A stretch of 35,033 nucleotides of DNA from an uncultured Bacillota bacterium (GTDB lineage Bacteria > Bacillota > Clostridia > Christensenellales > Borkfalkiaceae): NCBI GenBank assembly GCA_949287815.1, contig CASEHS010000015.1, positions 1 to 35,033 of the forward strand, given 5' to 3'. Shown piece after piece: positions 16,443-24,547 of this stretch. The notes under the pieces are model-generated. The model did not search any database. It saw nothing but the letters and a program-made list of their open reading frames with translations, and was not told the origin of the DNA. Both the position numbers and the translations under genes were made by a program. Position 1 is the first letter of the stretch. Every line of letters starts with the position of its first letter.

Positions 16443-17135
16443 TTATTTATTAGCGGCGTTCAGCCTGCTCTGCGCACAAATTTGCGCGTTGGAAGAAAAT
16501 TTGATTTTTACTTCACGTTTAAATTCGTTGAGTTTCTGTTCGGATACGGGATTAAGAAATTTCTTTTCTCCCATGAATACGATAAGTATGGTCTTGAAAA
16601 AGATTTTAAGATCAAGAAGGGGAGAGGTGTGCAGAACATAATATGCGTCATAATATTTTCTGTCCTGTATGGAAAGATGACCGTTTCCGTTGACTTGTCC
16701 AAGTCCCGTAAGTCCGGGGCGCATCTGAAATTTGATGAGTTCCCAATCCTTGTAGTCGGAATCGTATACGGGAAGGAGAGGACGGGGTGCAATGAAACAC
16801 ATTTCTCCTTTGAGAATATTGATAAGCTGAGGAAGTTCGTCAATTTTAAATTTACGAATAATTCTTCCTACACGCGTTACATTCTTATTATTTGAAGAAA
16901 TTACGGGATTATTCTTATCGAAAGCCACGTCTGTGCTCTTCATCGAACGGAATTTATAGCAGTAAAACTTTTTCCCTTCTTTACCTGTACGAAGCTGTTT
17001 AAATATGATATTTCCGCCGTCTTCCGCTTTAATGGCGATCGCAACGATCAAAAAGATCGGCGAAGTCAGAACCAAAGCGATCAAAGCAAGTAAAAACGCT
17101 ATGGCGTACTTTATCTTTATGTAAATTTTTCTCAT
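16443..17135 (-). CDS. initiating sugar-phosphate transferase (undecaprenyl-phosphate, PglC/WcaJ-type)
   Basis: The 230-residue monotopic phosphoglycosyl transferase has one hydrophobic re-entrant helix (residues 10-36) and the core motifs Lys-Phe-Arg-Ser-Met (61-65), Asp-Glu-Leu-Pro-Gln-Leu with catalytic dyad D99/E100, Pro-Arg-Pro-Leu (117-120) and Arg-Pro-Gly-Leu-Thr-Gly (139-144). It moves a sugar phosphate from a nucleotide sugar to undecaprenyl phosphate, the first step of many surface glycans. It is the short form, without the extra N-terminal membrane bundle of WcaJ. GGAGAAG precedes the ATG, and the gene leads the minus-strand transcript with the GT4 gene. Confidence 0.93.
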   Translation of the reverse strand: MRKIYIKIKYAIAFLLALIALVLTSPIFLIVAIAIKAEDGGNIIFKQLRTGKEGKKFYCYKFRSMKSTDVAFDKNNPVISSNNKNVTRVGRIIRKFKIDELPQLINILKGEMCFIAPRPLLPVYDSDYKDWELIKFQMRPGLTGLGQVNGNGHLSIQDRKYYDAYYVLHTSPLLDLKIFFKTILIVFMGEKKFLNPVSEQKLNEFKREVKIKFSSNAQICAQSRLNAANK

Positions 17136-17210
17136 ATACTTTCTTCTCCGGGTGAACTTTAATGTTGCACCATTTTTGCAATGCAGACTCTATGTCCTTA
17201 TTGCGCAACT

Positions 17211-17239
17211 ATTATATCATTTGAGTATAATATATGCAA
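17211..17239 (-). promoter_or_regulatory. promoter of the sugar transferase / GT4 genes
   Basis: On the minus strand TTGCAT (complement of 17234-17239), a 17-bp spacer and TATAAT (complement of 17211-17216) with an extended TG-A form a strong sigma-A promoter. The leader is about 70 nt. Confidence 0.75.
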
Positions 17240-17516
17240 GGTTTTTTGTGTGAAAAAACGGTGGTTTTTAATGATATTTTCGTTAAAAGCTGGTAAAATG
17301 CTTATAAACAGCTAAAAATCAGATCAAAAACGGGTGTTTTAACTCATAATTTTGAAAAAATGTCTGAAAATGACAATAAATGTTCGTAATTTTAAATAAA
17401 ACTCTTTGTTTTATGAAAGAAAAATGATATTATATAGAAAAAGTTAAAATCAAAACTTGCGAAGCATGCAGGGTAAACAACATGGTTATTCGGCGAACTG
17501 TTTTTTCTGATAAAGA

Positions 17517-17545
17517 TTGACAGAAATTCTTTTTCATGCGATAAT
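17517..17545 (+). promoter_or_regulatory. sigma-A promoter of the cyclase / DUF1294 genes
   Basis: TTGACA (17517-17522), 17 bp, GATAAT (17540-17545). Transcription should start near 17552, giving a leader of about 20 nt that contains the GGCGGAG binding site. Confidence 0.75.
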
Positions 17546-17572
17546 AGATTTACCGAAAGAGGCGGAGAAAGA

Positions 17573-18124
17573 ATGATTTACGATATAACAAGAGAATTAT
17601 TTTCGTCTGAAGTATACCCGGGCGATCGTATTCCTCGTTGGGAGCGGGTAAAAGAACTGAGCCGCGGAGACGAATGTACATTGACGGATATATCTATGTG
17701 TGTGCATAACGGTACGCACGCGGATGCGCCTGCGCATTATATTGCAGGCGGGAAAACAATAGATCAGCTGGATCTTTCAAGATTTATAGGTGAGTGTACC
17801 GTCATAGAACCGCAGGGCGAAATCGGTGCAAAAGTGCTTAAAGGAGTTTGCGCTCCGCGCGTTCTTATAAAGGGAATTGCAGAATTTACGGAGGAAGGCG
17901 CAGAGGAAGCAAAAAGGTTTTTGCTTGTCGGAACGGAGAAAAATTCGGTCGGCAACGCGCAGGTACACAAAATTTTGCTTGGTGCAGAGGTTGCGATTCT
18001 GGAAGGTCTTGACCTTTTAAAAGTTCCTGCGGGTAATTATAAGCTGGTTGCTTTGCCGATGAAGTTGGGCGCATCAGACGGCGCTTCCGTCCGTGCTGCT
18101 TTGTTGAGCGAGGAGGAAAAATGA
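17573..18124 (+). CDS. cyclase family hydrolase (KynB-like)
   Basis: The 183-residue protein carries the cyclase-family metal motif HNGTHADAPAH, with H45, H49, D51 and H55 as predicted zinc or manganese ligands, and the early Asp-Ile-Thr-Arg-Glu-Leu start. Family members hydrolyse small amides or lactones; N-formylkynurenine formamidase is the best-known activity. No tryptophan-degradation genes lie nearby, and the length is slightly short for KynB (about 210), so the substrate stays open. The stop codon overlaps the DUF1294 gene by 4 bases (ATGA), which argues for coupled expression. Confidence 0.85.
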   Translation: MIYDITRELFSSEVYPGDRIPRWERVKELSRGDECTLTDISMCVHNGTHADAPAHYIAGGKTIDQLDLSRFIGECTVIEPQGEIGAKVLKGVCAPRVLIKGIAEFTEEGAEEAKRFLLVGTEKNSVGNAQVHKILLGAEVAILEGLDLLKVPAGNYKLVALPMKLGASDGASVRAALLSEEEK

Positions 18125-18405
18125 AAGCTTTGTTTATCTGTTTGATTGCGCTGTTTTCTCTTTTGAGCTTGATCGCTTTTTGCATTTACGGCGCCGATAA
18201 AGCTAAGGCTAAAAAGGGCGCTTGGAGAATACCTGAAAAGGTTTTACTGTCTCTTTCTTTTTTCGGCGGCGGGTTGGGCGGCTTTTTGGGAATGTTTCTT
18301 TTCAGGCATAAAACCAATCATTTTTATTTTTGGGTGATTAATATTTTAGGCTTGATTTGGCAGGCAGGGATAATAATATTTATTGCTTATAAGTTGTATA
18401 TATAA
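18121..18405 (+). CDS. DUF1294 small membrane protein
   Basis: The 94-residue protein has about three hydrophobic segments (residues 3-22, 40-62, 68-90). The DUF1294 core is clear: Tyr-Gly-Ala-Asp-Lys-Ala-Lys-Ala, Trp-Arg-Ile-Pro-Glu, a Gly-rich helix and Phe-Arg-His-Lys-Thr. The family's function is unknown. The ATG overlaps the cyclase stop, with GAGGAGG just upstream inside the cyclase gene. No strong + strand terminator follows directly. Confidence 0.85.
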   Translation: MKALFICLIALFSLLSLIAFCIYGADKAKAKKGAWRIPEKVLLSLSFFGGGLGGFLGMFLFRHKTNHFYFWVINILGLIWQAGIIIFIAYKLYI

Positions 18406-18447
18406 TCTTAGAAACAATAAAAATCTGAACTTGTCTTAAATGGTTAA

Positions 18448-18493
18448 ATAAAAAAGAACGGCCGTCCGAATTGCAGGGATTAACTCGGGCGGC
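18448..18493 (-). terminator. second terminator-like hairpin downstream of rpmB
   Basis: GCCGTCCGA (18461-18469) pairs with TCGGGCGGC (18485-18493) with one G-U pair. On the minus strand the stem is followed by a TTCTTTTTTATTT run. It lies about 90 bases beyond the main rpmB terminator and may act as a backup. Confidence 0.4.
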
Positions 18494-18564
18494 GCTCAAA
18501 AACAGGTTTGAAAGATTTAAAAAGTTTTTGATTGAAGAGGGTAAACTGATCAGTTCAGGTTTCG

Positions 18565-18604
18565 GAAAAAAGAAAAAGCCCCCGCCGATCAGATTCGGCA
18601 GGGG
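18565..18604 (-). terminator. intrinsic terminator of rpmB
   Basis: CCCCCGCCGA (18579-18588) pairs with TCGGCAGGGG (18595-18604) with one mismatch. On the minus strand the stem is followed by CTTTTTCTTTTTT. It lies 16 bases after the rpmB stop codon. Confidence 0.85.
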
Positions 18605-18619
18605 ATGAATTTCAGAAAT

Positions 18620-18808
18620 TTAAGCGCGTTCCACTTTGTCGCTTTTCAGACAACGTGCGCATACATAAGCGGTTTCCACCTTTCCATCGTTTACGATTTT
18701 AACTTTCTGAACGTTTGCTTTGAAAGTTCTTCTCGTTTTACGGTTACTGTGGCTTACATTATTGCCCGACGCCTGCCCCTTGTTGCAGATGCTGCATACT
18801 CTCGACAT
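18620..18808 (-). CDS. rpmB: 50S ribosomal protein L28, zinc-binding form
   Basis: This 62-residue ribosomal protein L28 starts Met-Ser-Arg-Val-Cys-Ser-Ile-Cys and has the conserved Gly-Asn-Asn-Val-Ser-His-Ser and Arg-Lys-Thr-Arg-Arg-Thr-Phe core. C5, C8, C50 and C53 form two CxxC pairs, marking the zinc-ribbon (C+) variant. ATG 18806-18808 is fixed by GGAGGT six bases upstream and by homology; the frame is open to 18928 but nothing there fits. It stands alone with its own promoter and terminator, divergent from the Asp23 gene, as in many Firmicutes. C+ L28 is a zinc store that some bacteria replace under zinc limitation; no Zur-like box was seen upstream. Confidence 0.97.
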   Translation of the reverse strand: MSRVCSICNKGQASGNNVSHSNRKTRRTFKANVQKVKIVNDGKVETAYVCARCLKSDKVERA

Positions 18809-18899
18809 ATTCAATACCTCCACGGTGGTAGTTTCTGTGATTGCGGTTTGACCCGTTTCACGCCGCGCGAAAAAAACGTTCGCCCGAGCGAGCAGTATT

Positions 18900-18928
18900 A
18901 CTATATCAAAACTTTCCGAAAAAAGCAA
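18900..18928 (-). promoter_or_regulatory. rpmB promoter
   Basis: On the minus strand TTGCTT (complement of 18923-18928), 17 bp, TATAGT (complement of 18900-18905) with an extended TG-A. The leader to the ATG is about 85 nt. Confidence 0.65.
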
Positions 18929-19000
18929 TCGATTTTACGCGTATTTTCTTTAAAAAATACTGTAATTAAAAAAATTTTTCATTGTTAATTCACTTTTTTC

Positions 19001-19029
19001 TTGCAAATTGTACAAAAATAGTATAAAAT
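19001..19029 (+). promoter_or_regulatory. promoter of the Asp23 / FakA genes
   Basis: TTGCAA (19001-19006), 17 bp, TAAAAT (19024-19029). It is followed by GGGAG (19041-19045) and the ATG at 19054, so the leader is very short (about 18 nt). Confidence 0.6.
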
Positions 19030-19053
19030 ACTGATGATACGGGAGTGTACTTT

Positions 19054-19404
19054 ATGTCAGTAAATACAAGCAATGCCTACGGCAAAATTACAATATCCGA
19101 TCTTGCGATTGCAAAGGTTGCGTCTTTGGCGGCGATGGAATGTTACGGCATCGTCGAAACTGTTTCGCGCCGTTTTACAGACAGTATGTGCGAACTTTTC
19201 GGAAAACAGTCCCGCGGCAAGGGTGTCAAAGTCACCACGAATGGGGACAGGATTTATCTTGATCTTTTTGTGATCATTAAATTCGGCGTTTCCATCAATG
19301 CCGTCGCTGAGTCGCTCAAAGAAAGCGTAAAATACCGTGTCGAAAAATTTACGGGTATGATCGTTGATACCGTCAACGTTAATATTATAGGGGTCAAACT
19401 CTGA
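19054..19404 (+). CDS. yloU: Asp23/Gls24 family envelope stress protein (YloU)
   Basis: The 116-residue Asp23 family protein has the early Gly-Lys-Ile-Thr-Ile-Ser-Asp-Leu-Ala-Ile-Ala-Lys-Val-Ala segment and the Val-Asn-Val-Asn-Ile-Ile-Gly-Val end. Family members associate with the envelope; the YloU type is encoded beside yloV across Firmicutes. I use ATG 19054 with GGGAG 8 bases upstream; a GTG at 19045 overlaps that binding site and was rejected. The next gene begins 28 bases later with its own AAGGAG, so the two are co-transcribed. The precise role is not established. Confidence 0.92.
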   Translation: MSVNTSNAYGKITISDLAIAKVASLAAMECYGIVETVSRRFTDSMCELFGKQSRGKGVKVTTNGDRIYLDLFVIIKFGVSINAVAESLKESVKYRVEKFTGMIVDTVNVNIIGVKL

Positions 19405-19432
19405 TCCCACCCTTGATAAGGAGTTTCGGTTC

Positions 19433-21076
19433 ATGCCAAAATCGATTAACGGCACTGATTTTCGCAGGATGATTCTTTCCGGCGCAAAGGTGCTTGAAAT
19501 AAACAGATCCAAAGTTGATTCGCTGAATGTATTCCCCGTGCCTGACGGGGATACCGGCACAAATATGTCTTTGACGATTCAGTCAGCGGTCAAAGAAATC
19601 GGTCTTTGTTCTTCCAACCGTCTTTCGGAGCTTTGCGATGCCGTTTCCAAAGGCGCACTCAAAGGCGCTCGCGGTAATTCCGGTGTTATTCTTTCGCAGC
19701 TTTTCCGAGGCATGTGTTCGGAATTTAAAAATTACGAAGAAATTACAATAAAGGCATTTGCCAAAGCTATGGAGAACGGCACAAAAGTTGCTTATTCTGC
19801 CGTTTCCAAGCCCAAGGAAGGTACAATGCTGACCGTGGCGCGCATGATGAGTGAGTTTGCAAAGTCGAACGCGTCCAAATTTAAAGGTATCACTGAGTTT
19901 CTTACGGAAGTTATCGCAAAAGGTGAAGAGGCGCTTGCCAAAACTCCGGAACTTCTTCCTGTTCTGAAAAAAGCGGGGGTAGTGGATTCAGGCGGTATGG
20001 GACTTCTTTGCGTTTACCGCGGCTTTCTTATGGCTGCAAAAGGCGAAGAAGTGGCTGCCGATGTGGCGGAATTCGAAACTGAAAAGAGTGAAGAAGAGGT
20101 ATTTGGAGATAATTCGGATATCATCAATCTTGATCTTGGGGAAATCGAATTCGCTTATTGCACCGAATTTTTTATCATCAATCTGAAAAAACAGACAACG
20201 CTTGCGGACATCGACAAACTTAAAGAAAAGCTGATGGCGATCGGTGATTCGGTCATTTGTATCGGCGATCTGGAACTTGTAAAAGTTCACGTTCATACGA
20301 ATAATCCCGGTCAGGCATTGTCTTATGCCGTGGAATTGGGCGAACTTGACCGTGTGAAGATCGAAAACATGCTCGAACAGAACAGGGCTCTTCGCGCTAA
20401 ACGCGAGGCGGAAAAGAAAGAAATGGGCATGCTTGCGATCTGTGCGGGCGAAGGTATTGCCGAGATCTTCAAAGATCTGCTCGTGGACGGCGTTATGGAA
20501 GGCGGCCAGACCATGAACCCTAGTGCGAATGATATCGCGGCTGCGGTACAGCGCATCAACGCGGAGCACGTTTTTGTGTTCCCGAATAATAAGAATATCA
20601 TTCTTGCGGCGGAGCAGGCAAAAGCGCTCGTTACCAACCGCACGATACACGTTATCCCCACAAAAAACATTCCTCAGGGTTTTTCAGCGGCTCTCGCATT
20701 TAACAGTGAGGCAACGGCGGAAGAAAACAAGACGGACATGATCCACTCGATGGATAACGTGAAAGCGGGACAGGTCACATATGCTGTTCGCTCTACTTCC
20801 GTAAACGGGTTTGATCTCAAAGAAGGGGATATCATCGGACTGGATGACAAGAAAATTCTTGCAAAAGGAAACAGTATCGATCAGACGACCTTGTCTCTTT
20901 TGGATTCTTTGAAAGAAGAAACTCATTCTATTATCACACTTTATTACGGAAAAGATATAAAAGAGGAAGACGCCGCCGCGCTCGCTGAGCAGGTTGCGGA
21001 AAAATATCCCGATTGCGATGTCGATTTCCATTACGGCGGGCAACCTATCTATTATTATATCGTATCTTTGGAATAA
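19433..21076 (+). CDS. fakA: DAK2-domain fatty acid kinase FakA (YloV)
   Basis: The 547-residue protein has an N-terminal DAK2 (DhaL-like) domain, about residues 8-205, with the Mg-ATP-binding motif Pro-Asp-Gly-Asp-Thr-Gly-Thr-Asn (D38, D40). A middle domain follows, then a C-terminal FakA/DegV-related domain to about residue 547. FakA phosphorylates fatty acids bound to FakB proteins for phospholipid synthesis from exogenous fatty acids; no fakB gene is in this window. Length and domain order match YloV. AAGGAG (19418-19423) lies 9 bases before the ATG. A terminator follows 10 bases after the stop. Confidence 0.93.
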   Translation: MPKSINGTDFRRMILSGAKVLEINRSKVDSLNVFPVPDGDTGTNMSLTIQSAVKEIGLCSSNRLSELCDAVSKGALKGARGNSGVILSQLFRGMCSEFKNYEEITIKAFAKAMENGTKVAYSAVSKPKEGTMLTVARMMSEFAKSNASKFKGITEFLTEVIAKGEEALAKTPELLPVLKKAGVVDSGGMGLLCVYRGFLMAAKGEEVAADVAEFETEKSEEEVFGDNSDIINLDLGEIEFAYCTEFFIINLKKQTTLADIDKLKEKLMAIGDSVICIGDLELVKVHVHTNNPGQALSYAVELGELDRVKIENMLEQNRALRAKREAEKKEMGMLAICAGEGIAEIFKDLLVDGVMEGGQTMNPSANDIAAAVQRINAEHVFVFPNNKNIILAAEQAKALVTNRTIHVIPTKNIPQGFSAALAFNSEATAEENKTDMIHSMDNVKAGQVTYAVRSTSVNGFDLKEGDIIGLDDKKILAKGNSIDQTTLSLLDSLKEETHSIITLYYGKDIKEEDAAALAEQVAEKYPDCDVDFHYGGQPIYYYIVSLE

Positions 21077-21086
21077 CGAAAGAATT

Positions 21087-21115
21087 CGGCGGGGAGATCT
21101 CCGCCGTTTGTTTTT
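21087..21115 (+). terminator. intrinsic terminator after fakA
   Basis: CGGCGG (21087-21092) pairs with CCGCCG (21101-21106), followed by TTTGTTTTT. It separates fakA from recG, although recG has no obvious promoter of its own, so readthrough may occur. Confidence 0.75.
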
Positions 21116-21161
21116 ATAAAGCAGGTAAAGTTTTTAAATATTTGATTGTCGGAGAAGGAAA

Positions 21162-23165
21162 ATGCGCCTTACGCAGCTAAAATGGATCTCGGAAAAGCGG
21201 GAAAAAGAACTGAATAAATTAAATATCTTTACCGTAGAAGATCTTGTGCGATTTTTTCCGAGAAATTATCTCGACCTTACGGAAAAGGTGCGTCTTTCTC
21301 AGTGCTATCATAACGACGTCGTGCTCATTGCGTGTCGGGTAGTTGCGTCGCCGCAGGTTGTTTATACGGGCAGAAGAAGTTTTATCAAAGTCTGGTGTGA
21401 GCAAAACGGCGAAATGTTTTCTGCGGTCTGGTTCAATGCACCTTATGTAAAAAGCAAGCTCAAAGAAGGCGAGTATCTCTTTTATGGACGAGTGCAAAAT
21501 AGGTATGGAATGTTATCCATGGTCAATCCTGTATTTGAGCCAATGGAACGAAATTATCGCCTGAAAGGGATCGTTCCCGTCTATCCTCTGAAAGGTACGC
21601 TCACCCAGAAAGTAATGCGGGATGCGGTTTCGGAGGGTTTAAAATATGTTCTTCCCGAAAGTATTATCCCTGAGCATCTCGTAAAGAAATATGCGCTTTC
21701 TTCATTGGGTGCGGCTTATAAAGAGATACATAATCCTTCGTCTATGCAGAAAAAGGACGCGGCCGCAGAGCGGATCGCGCTGGAAGAGTATTTTCTGTTG
21801 ATTTCAGCCTTCAAATGCATAAAGGGCGGAAAAGAGGATGCAAGACTAATCGATTACAACTGTTCGGCGAGGGAAGTGAAGGAATTTTGTGCCCGTTTCG
21901 GCTTTGAATTTACAGACGGGCAAAAGCGTGCAGTCAATGATATTTACGAAAATCTGAAAGCGCCTACGCGGATGAACAGACTGTTGCAGGGTGATGTCGG
22001 CAGCGGAAAGACGGCTGTCGCATTATGCGCAATTTACATGGCGGTCAAGAGCGGGCATCAGGCTGCGTTCATTGCTCCGACGGAGGTGCTTGCCGCCCAG
22101 AATTACAGGCTCATTCAAAAATATTTCCCCGAATATAAGGCGGTATATCTGAGCGGTGCGGCAAAAGCAAAGGAAAAGAAAGAAGCAAAAGAATTGCTTT
22201 TAACGGGACAGGCTTCCATCGTCTGCGGTACGCACGCCGTGATACAGAAAGATGTTTGTTTTAATGATCTTGCCCTTTGCGTGTGCGACGAACAGCACCG
22301 TTTCGGTGTGGCGCAGCGCAGTGCACTCGGCGAAAAGGGAGTAGGTACGGATATGCTCGTCATGAGTGCGACTCCTATTCCCCGAACTCTTTCTTTAATT
22401 TTTTATGGTGATCTGGATATTTCCGAGATCAAGGATAAACCCGCGGCGAAAGCGGAGACTATTACTGCTGTCATTCCCGCTTCGAAATACAACGATATGC
22501 TTGAATATATCGGAAGAGAAGCGAGGGCGGGCAACAGAAGTTATTTTGTCTGTCCCAAGATCGAGGGGGATGAAGAAGGTTCGGCAATGAGCGTTACCGA
22601 ACTTTATGATGAGCTGAAAAACCGTCTGCCGCGCGTAAAGTTCGCTCTTCTGCACGGAAAAATGAAAGATGCCGAAAAAGCGGAGATCATGGCAGGATTC
22701 AAAGAGGGAAGATATGATTGCCTTGTTTCCACGACGGTTATTGAGGTAGGGATAGACGTACCCGAAGCGACCATCATGGTCATTTATAACGCGGAACGGT
22801 TCGGGCTTTCTCAGCTCCACCAACTGCGCGGCAGGGTGGGGCGAGGCACCAAAAAGAGTTATTGTTTTCTTTTGACGGGCTCGGAAAGCGAAGAGGCTCG
22901 GGAGCGGCTGAATGTACTGAAAAACAATTCGGACGGATTCAAAATAGCCGAGTACGATTTAAAGATGCGCGGCGGCGGCGATTTTATGGGTACGAGACAG
23001 AGCGGAAGACTGCTCGGCGAGATCCGGAATCTGAGATATCCTGCCGAAGTCATTTTCACGGCGAAAAAGATTTCAGACGAAGCGTTTGCCTTGCAGGATA
23101 ACGCAAAGATCCGCGAATATGCACTGAAAAAATACGATTCATTGCGCGAAGTTGTCTTGAACTGA
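21162..23165 (+). CDS. recG: ATP-dependent DNA helicase RecG
   Basis: The 667-residue protein has full RecG architecture: an N-terminal wedge/OB-fold domain (about 1-235) that binds branched DNA, then two helicase domains. Walker A is GDVGSGKT at 277-284 and motif II is DEQH at 376-379, followed by Arg-Phe-Gly-Val-Ala-Gln-Arg. Later Gln-Leu-Arg-Gly-Arg-Val-Gly-Arg-Gly marks motif VI, and the C-terminal TRG region is present. RecG remodels stalled replication forks and Holliday junctions. It is slightly shorter than the Bacillus and E. coli proteins (about 680-690). GGAGAAGG precedes the ATG. Its place behind yloU-yloV is standard in Firmicutes. Confidence 0.97.
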   Translation: MRLTQLKWISEKREKELNKLNIFTVEDLVRFFPRNYLDLTEKVRLSQCYHNDVVLIACRVVASPQVVYTGRRSFIKVWCEQNGEMFSAVWFNAPYVKSKLKEGEYLFYGRVQNRYGMLSMVNPVFEPMERNYRLKGIVPVYPLKGTLTQKVMRDAVSEGLKYVLPESIIPEHLVKKYALSSLGAAYKEIHNPSSMQKKDAAAERIALEEYFLLISAFKCIKGGKEDARLIDYNCSAREVKEFCARFGFEFTDGQKRAVNDIYENLKAPTRMNRLLQGDVGSGKTAVALCAIYMAVKSGHQAAFIAPTEVLAAQNYRLIQKYFPEYKAVYLSGAAKAKEKKEAKELLLTGQASIVCGTHAVIQKDVCFNDLALCVCDEQHRFGVAQRSALGEKGVGTDMLVMSATPIPRTLSLIFYGDLDISEIKDKPAAKAETITAVIPASKYNDMLEYIGREARAGNRSYFVCPKIEGDEEGSAMSVTELYDELKNRLPRVKFALLHGKMKDAEKAEIMAGFKEGRYDCLVSTTVIEVGIDVPEATIMVIYNAERFGLSQLHQLRGRVGRGTKKSYCFLLTGSESEEARERLNVLKNNSDGFKIAEYDLKMRGGGDFMGTRQSGRLLGEIRNLRYPAEVIFTAKKISDEAFALQDNAKIREYALKKYDSLREVVLN

Positions 23166-23182
23166 CAGAAAAGAGGATATAC

Positions 23183-23226
23183 AAGGCCGTGCGGCTGTTA
23201 TAACAGACGCACGGCCTTATTCTTTT
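23183..23226 (+). terminator. intrinsic terminator after recG
   Basis: AAGGCCGTGCG (23183-23193) pairs with CGCACGGCCTT (23208-23218). An inner CTGTTATAACAG palindrome continues the stem after a mismatch. TTATTCTTTT follows. Confidence 0.9.
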
Positions 23227-23281
23227 ACAAAATTTCCCTTCAAAACGCCTTGCAGAACTGGGCGTACGGCGGTTTATATTA

Positions 23282-23310
23282 TTGACTTAGAAGGGTAAAA
23301 GTGATAAAAT
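23282..23310 (+). promoter_or_regulatory. promoter of the histidine operon
   Basis: TTGACT (23282-23287), 17 bp, TAAAAT (23305-23310) with an extended TG-A. The leader of about 65 nt is too short for a T-box and shows no His-codon leader peptide, so classical attenuation is not apparent. Confidence 0.75.
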
Positions 23311-23380
23311 AGACAAAGAAATTTATTTGCTTTTTTGTATGCGGGGCAAAAATGGTTCCCGTGCGTTCAGGAGAGAGAAA

Positions 23381-24547
23381 ATGGCATATTTTAAACTGCC
23401 GGCGGGAGTACATGACGTTCTGCCCGAGGCGTGTTACAATCTGGATCTCGTCAAAGAAAAACTGAAAGATAAATTTTCGCGATCGGGGTTCGATTTTATC
23501 GAAACGGCGGGATTGGAATATTACGATACATACGCAAAGATCAAGAGCCCGATCGAGCAGACTCGTTTATTTAAAACGACCGATTACGACGGAAATCTTA
23601 TCGTACTTCGTCCCGATATGACGCTCGCTTGTGCGCGCATTGCGGCAACCAAACTGAAAGCGGCAGCGCGGCTCTGTTATTTTTCGCGCGTGTATGATTT
23701 TTCCGCTCGCGGGAACTTTTTGCGCGAGGCGGAACAGGCAGGCGTAGAAATTTTCGGAGAATCGGGCGCGTTTGCCGATGCTTTCTGCGTTGCTTTGGCG
23801 GTGGATTGCCTTGCTGCGACGGGTTTGAAAAATTTTATCATCGATATCGGACACGTCGGGTTTTATAAGGGGCTTTTGGAAGAACTCGGTCTCGATTATG
23901 AAAAGAGCGAAGAACTGCGCGCTTATGTCAACGCAAAAGACGGAGTAAATACCGAACTTTTCCTCAAAGAGAACGTAAAAGACGGCAGGGCGGCGGAGGC
24001 GATCCTCGCACTTCCTTCTCTTTTCGGAGGTGCGGAAGTTTTGGAGGAGGCGAAAAAACTTACCGCAAACGCAGGCGCTCTTTCCGCACTCTCTCATTTA
24101 CAGAAAGTTTACGGATATCTCAAAGAAATGGGGTATGAAAACTGTGTTTCTTTCGACCTCGGCACGGTAAAAAGCCTTTCTTATTATTCGGGCATGGTGT
24201 TCACTGGGCTTGCGGGCGAAGTGGGCGCCCCCGTTCTTTCGGGCGGAAGGTATGATAAACTTGCCTTGGAGTTCGGGAAAGATCTTGCTGCCGTCGGTTT
24301 TGCGATCGGGCTGGACAGATTGCTCACCGCTTTGGAAAGACAGGGCGATTTTAAATCATTGCCCGATACGGAAGTGACCGTCGCTTGTGCAAAAGGCGGA
24401 GAAATTGTTGGGTACAACGCATACCGCAAATGGCTGAGCGAAGGCGTTTCCTGCCGCCTGCTTGTCGGGGAAACCGCGCAGGAGGAATTAAGCGGCGCAA
24501 AAGGAATTAAGTATCTTGCAACGGCGGAGGGATTAAAAAAATGCTGA
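23381..24547 (+). CDS. hisZ: ATP phosphoribosyltransferase regulatory subunit HisZ
   Basis: The 388-residue paralogue of histidyl-tRNA synthetase lacks the C-terminal anticodon-binding part. It shows Leu-Pro-Ala-Gly-Val-His-Asp-Val-Leu-Pro (5-14), the motif-2-like Leu-Arg-Pro-Asp-Met-Thr and the late Ala-Val-Gly-Phe-Ala-Ile-Gly-Leu-Asp-Arg-Leu. HisZ binds short-form HisG and is needed for its activity and histidine feedback. Pairing with the short HisG encoded next makes HisZ much likelier than a true HisRS. ATG 23381 has AGGAGAG upstream; an in-frame TTG at 23327 was rejected. The stop overlaps hisG by 7 bases. Confidence 0.95.
   Translation: MAYFKLPAGVHDVLPEACYNLDLVKEKLKDKFSRSGFDFIETAGLEYYDTYAKIKSPIEQTRLFKTTDYDGNLIVLRPDMTLACARIAATKLKAAARLCYFSRVYDFSARGNFLREAEQAGVEIFGESGAFADAFCVALAVDCLAATGLKNFIIDIGHVGFYKGLLEELGLDYEKSEELRAYVNAKDGVNTELFLKENVKDGRAAEAILALPSLFGGAEVLEEAKKLTANAGALSALSHLQKVYGYLKEMGYENCVSFDLGTVKSLSYYSGMVFTGLAGEVGAPVLSGGRYDKLALEFGKDLAAVGFAIGLDRLLTALERQGDFKSLPDTEVTVACAKGGEIVGYNAYRKWLSEGVSCRLLVGETAQEELSGAKGIKYLATAEGLKKC

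Larger units (their letters stand above)
17136..17572 (+). other. 437-bp AT-rich divergent intergenic region
   Basis: No credible gene is present. It holds the leftward promoter of the sugar transferase (17211-17239) and the rightward promoter of the cyclase gene (17517-17545). A second rightward candidate is TTGTTT (17406-17411), 16 bp, TATTAT (17428-17433). The stretch 17240-17400 is AT-rich with no structure I can support. Confidence 0.6.
18429..18608 (+). other. open stretch, possible remnant of a helix-turn-helix gene
   Basis: One frame stays open for 59 codons, bounded by TGA at 18426-18428 and 18606-18608. It reads like a basic helical segment (Leu-Thr-Arg-Ala-Ala-Leu-Lys-Asn-Arg-Phe-Glu-Arg-Phe-Lys-Lys-Phe-Leu-Ile-Glu-Glu-Gly-Lys-Leu region, 18477-18545), reminiscent of winged-helix C-termini. 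It has no ATG and no ribosome binding site, and its end coincides with the rpmB terminator. It may be chance. Confidence 0.15.

Noticed and set aside
17484-17520. 12-codon open frame before the cyclase gene
   Set aside because: No proper ribosome binding site, it overlaps the promoter -35 and has no recognisable content.
18809-18928. 40-codon N-terminal extension of rpmB
   Set aside because: L28 begins at Met-Ser-Arg-Val-Cys with GGAGGT directly upstream. The extension runs through the leader and promoter.
23311-23380. T-box or leader-peptide attenuator before the his operon
   Set aside because: The leader is about 65 nt with no T-box sequence, no run of His codons and no terminator hairpin.
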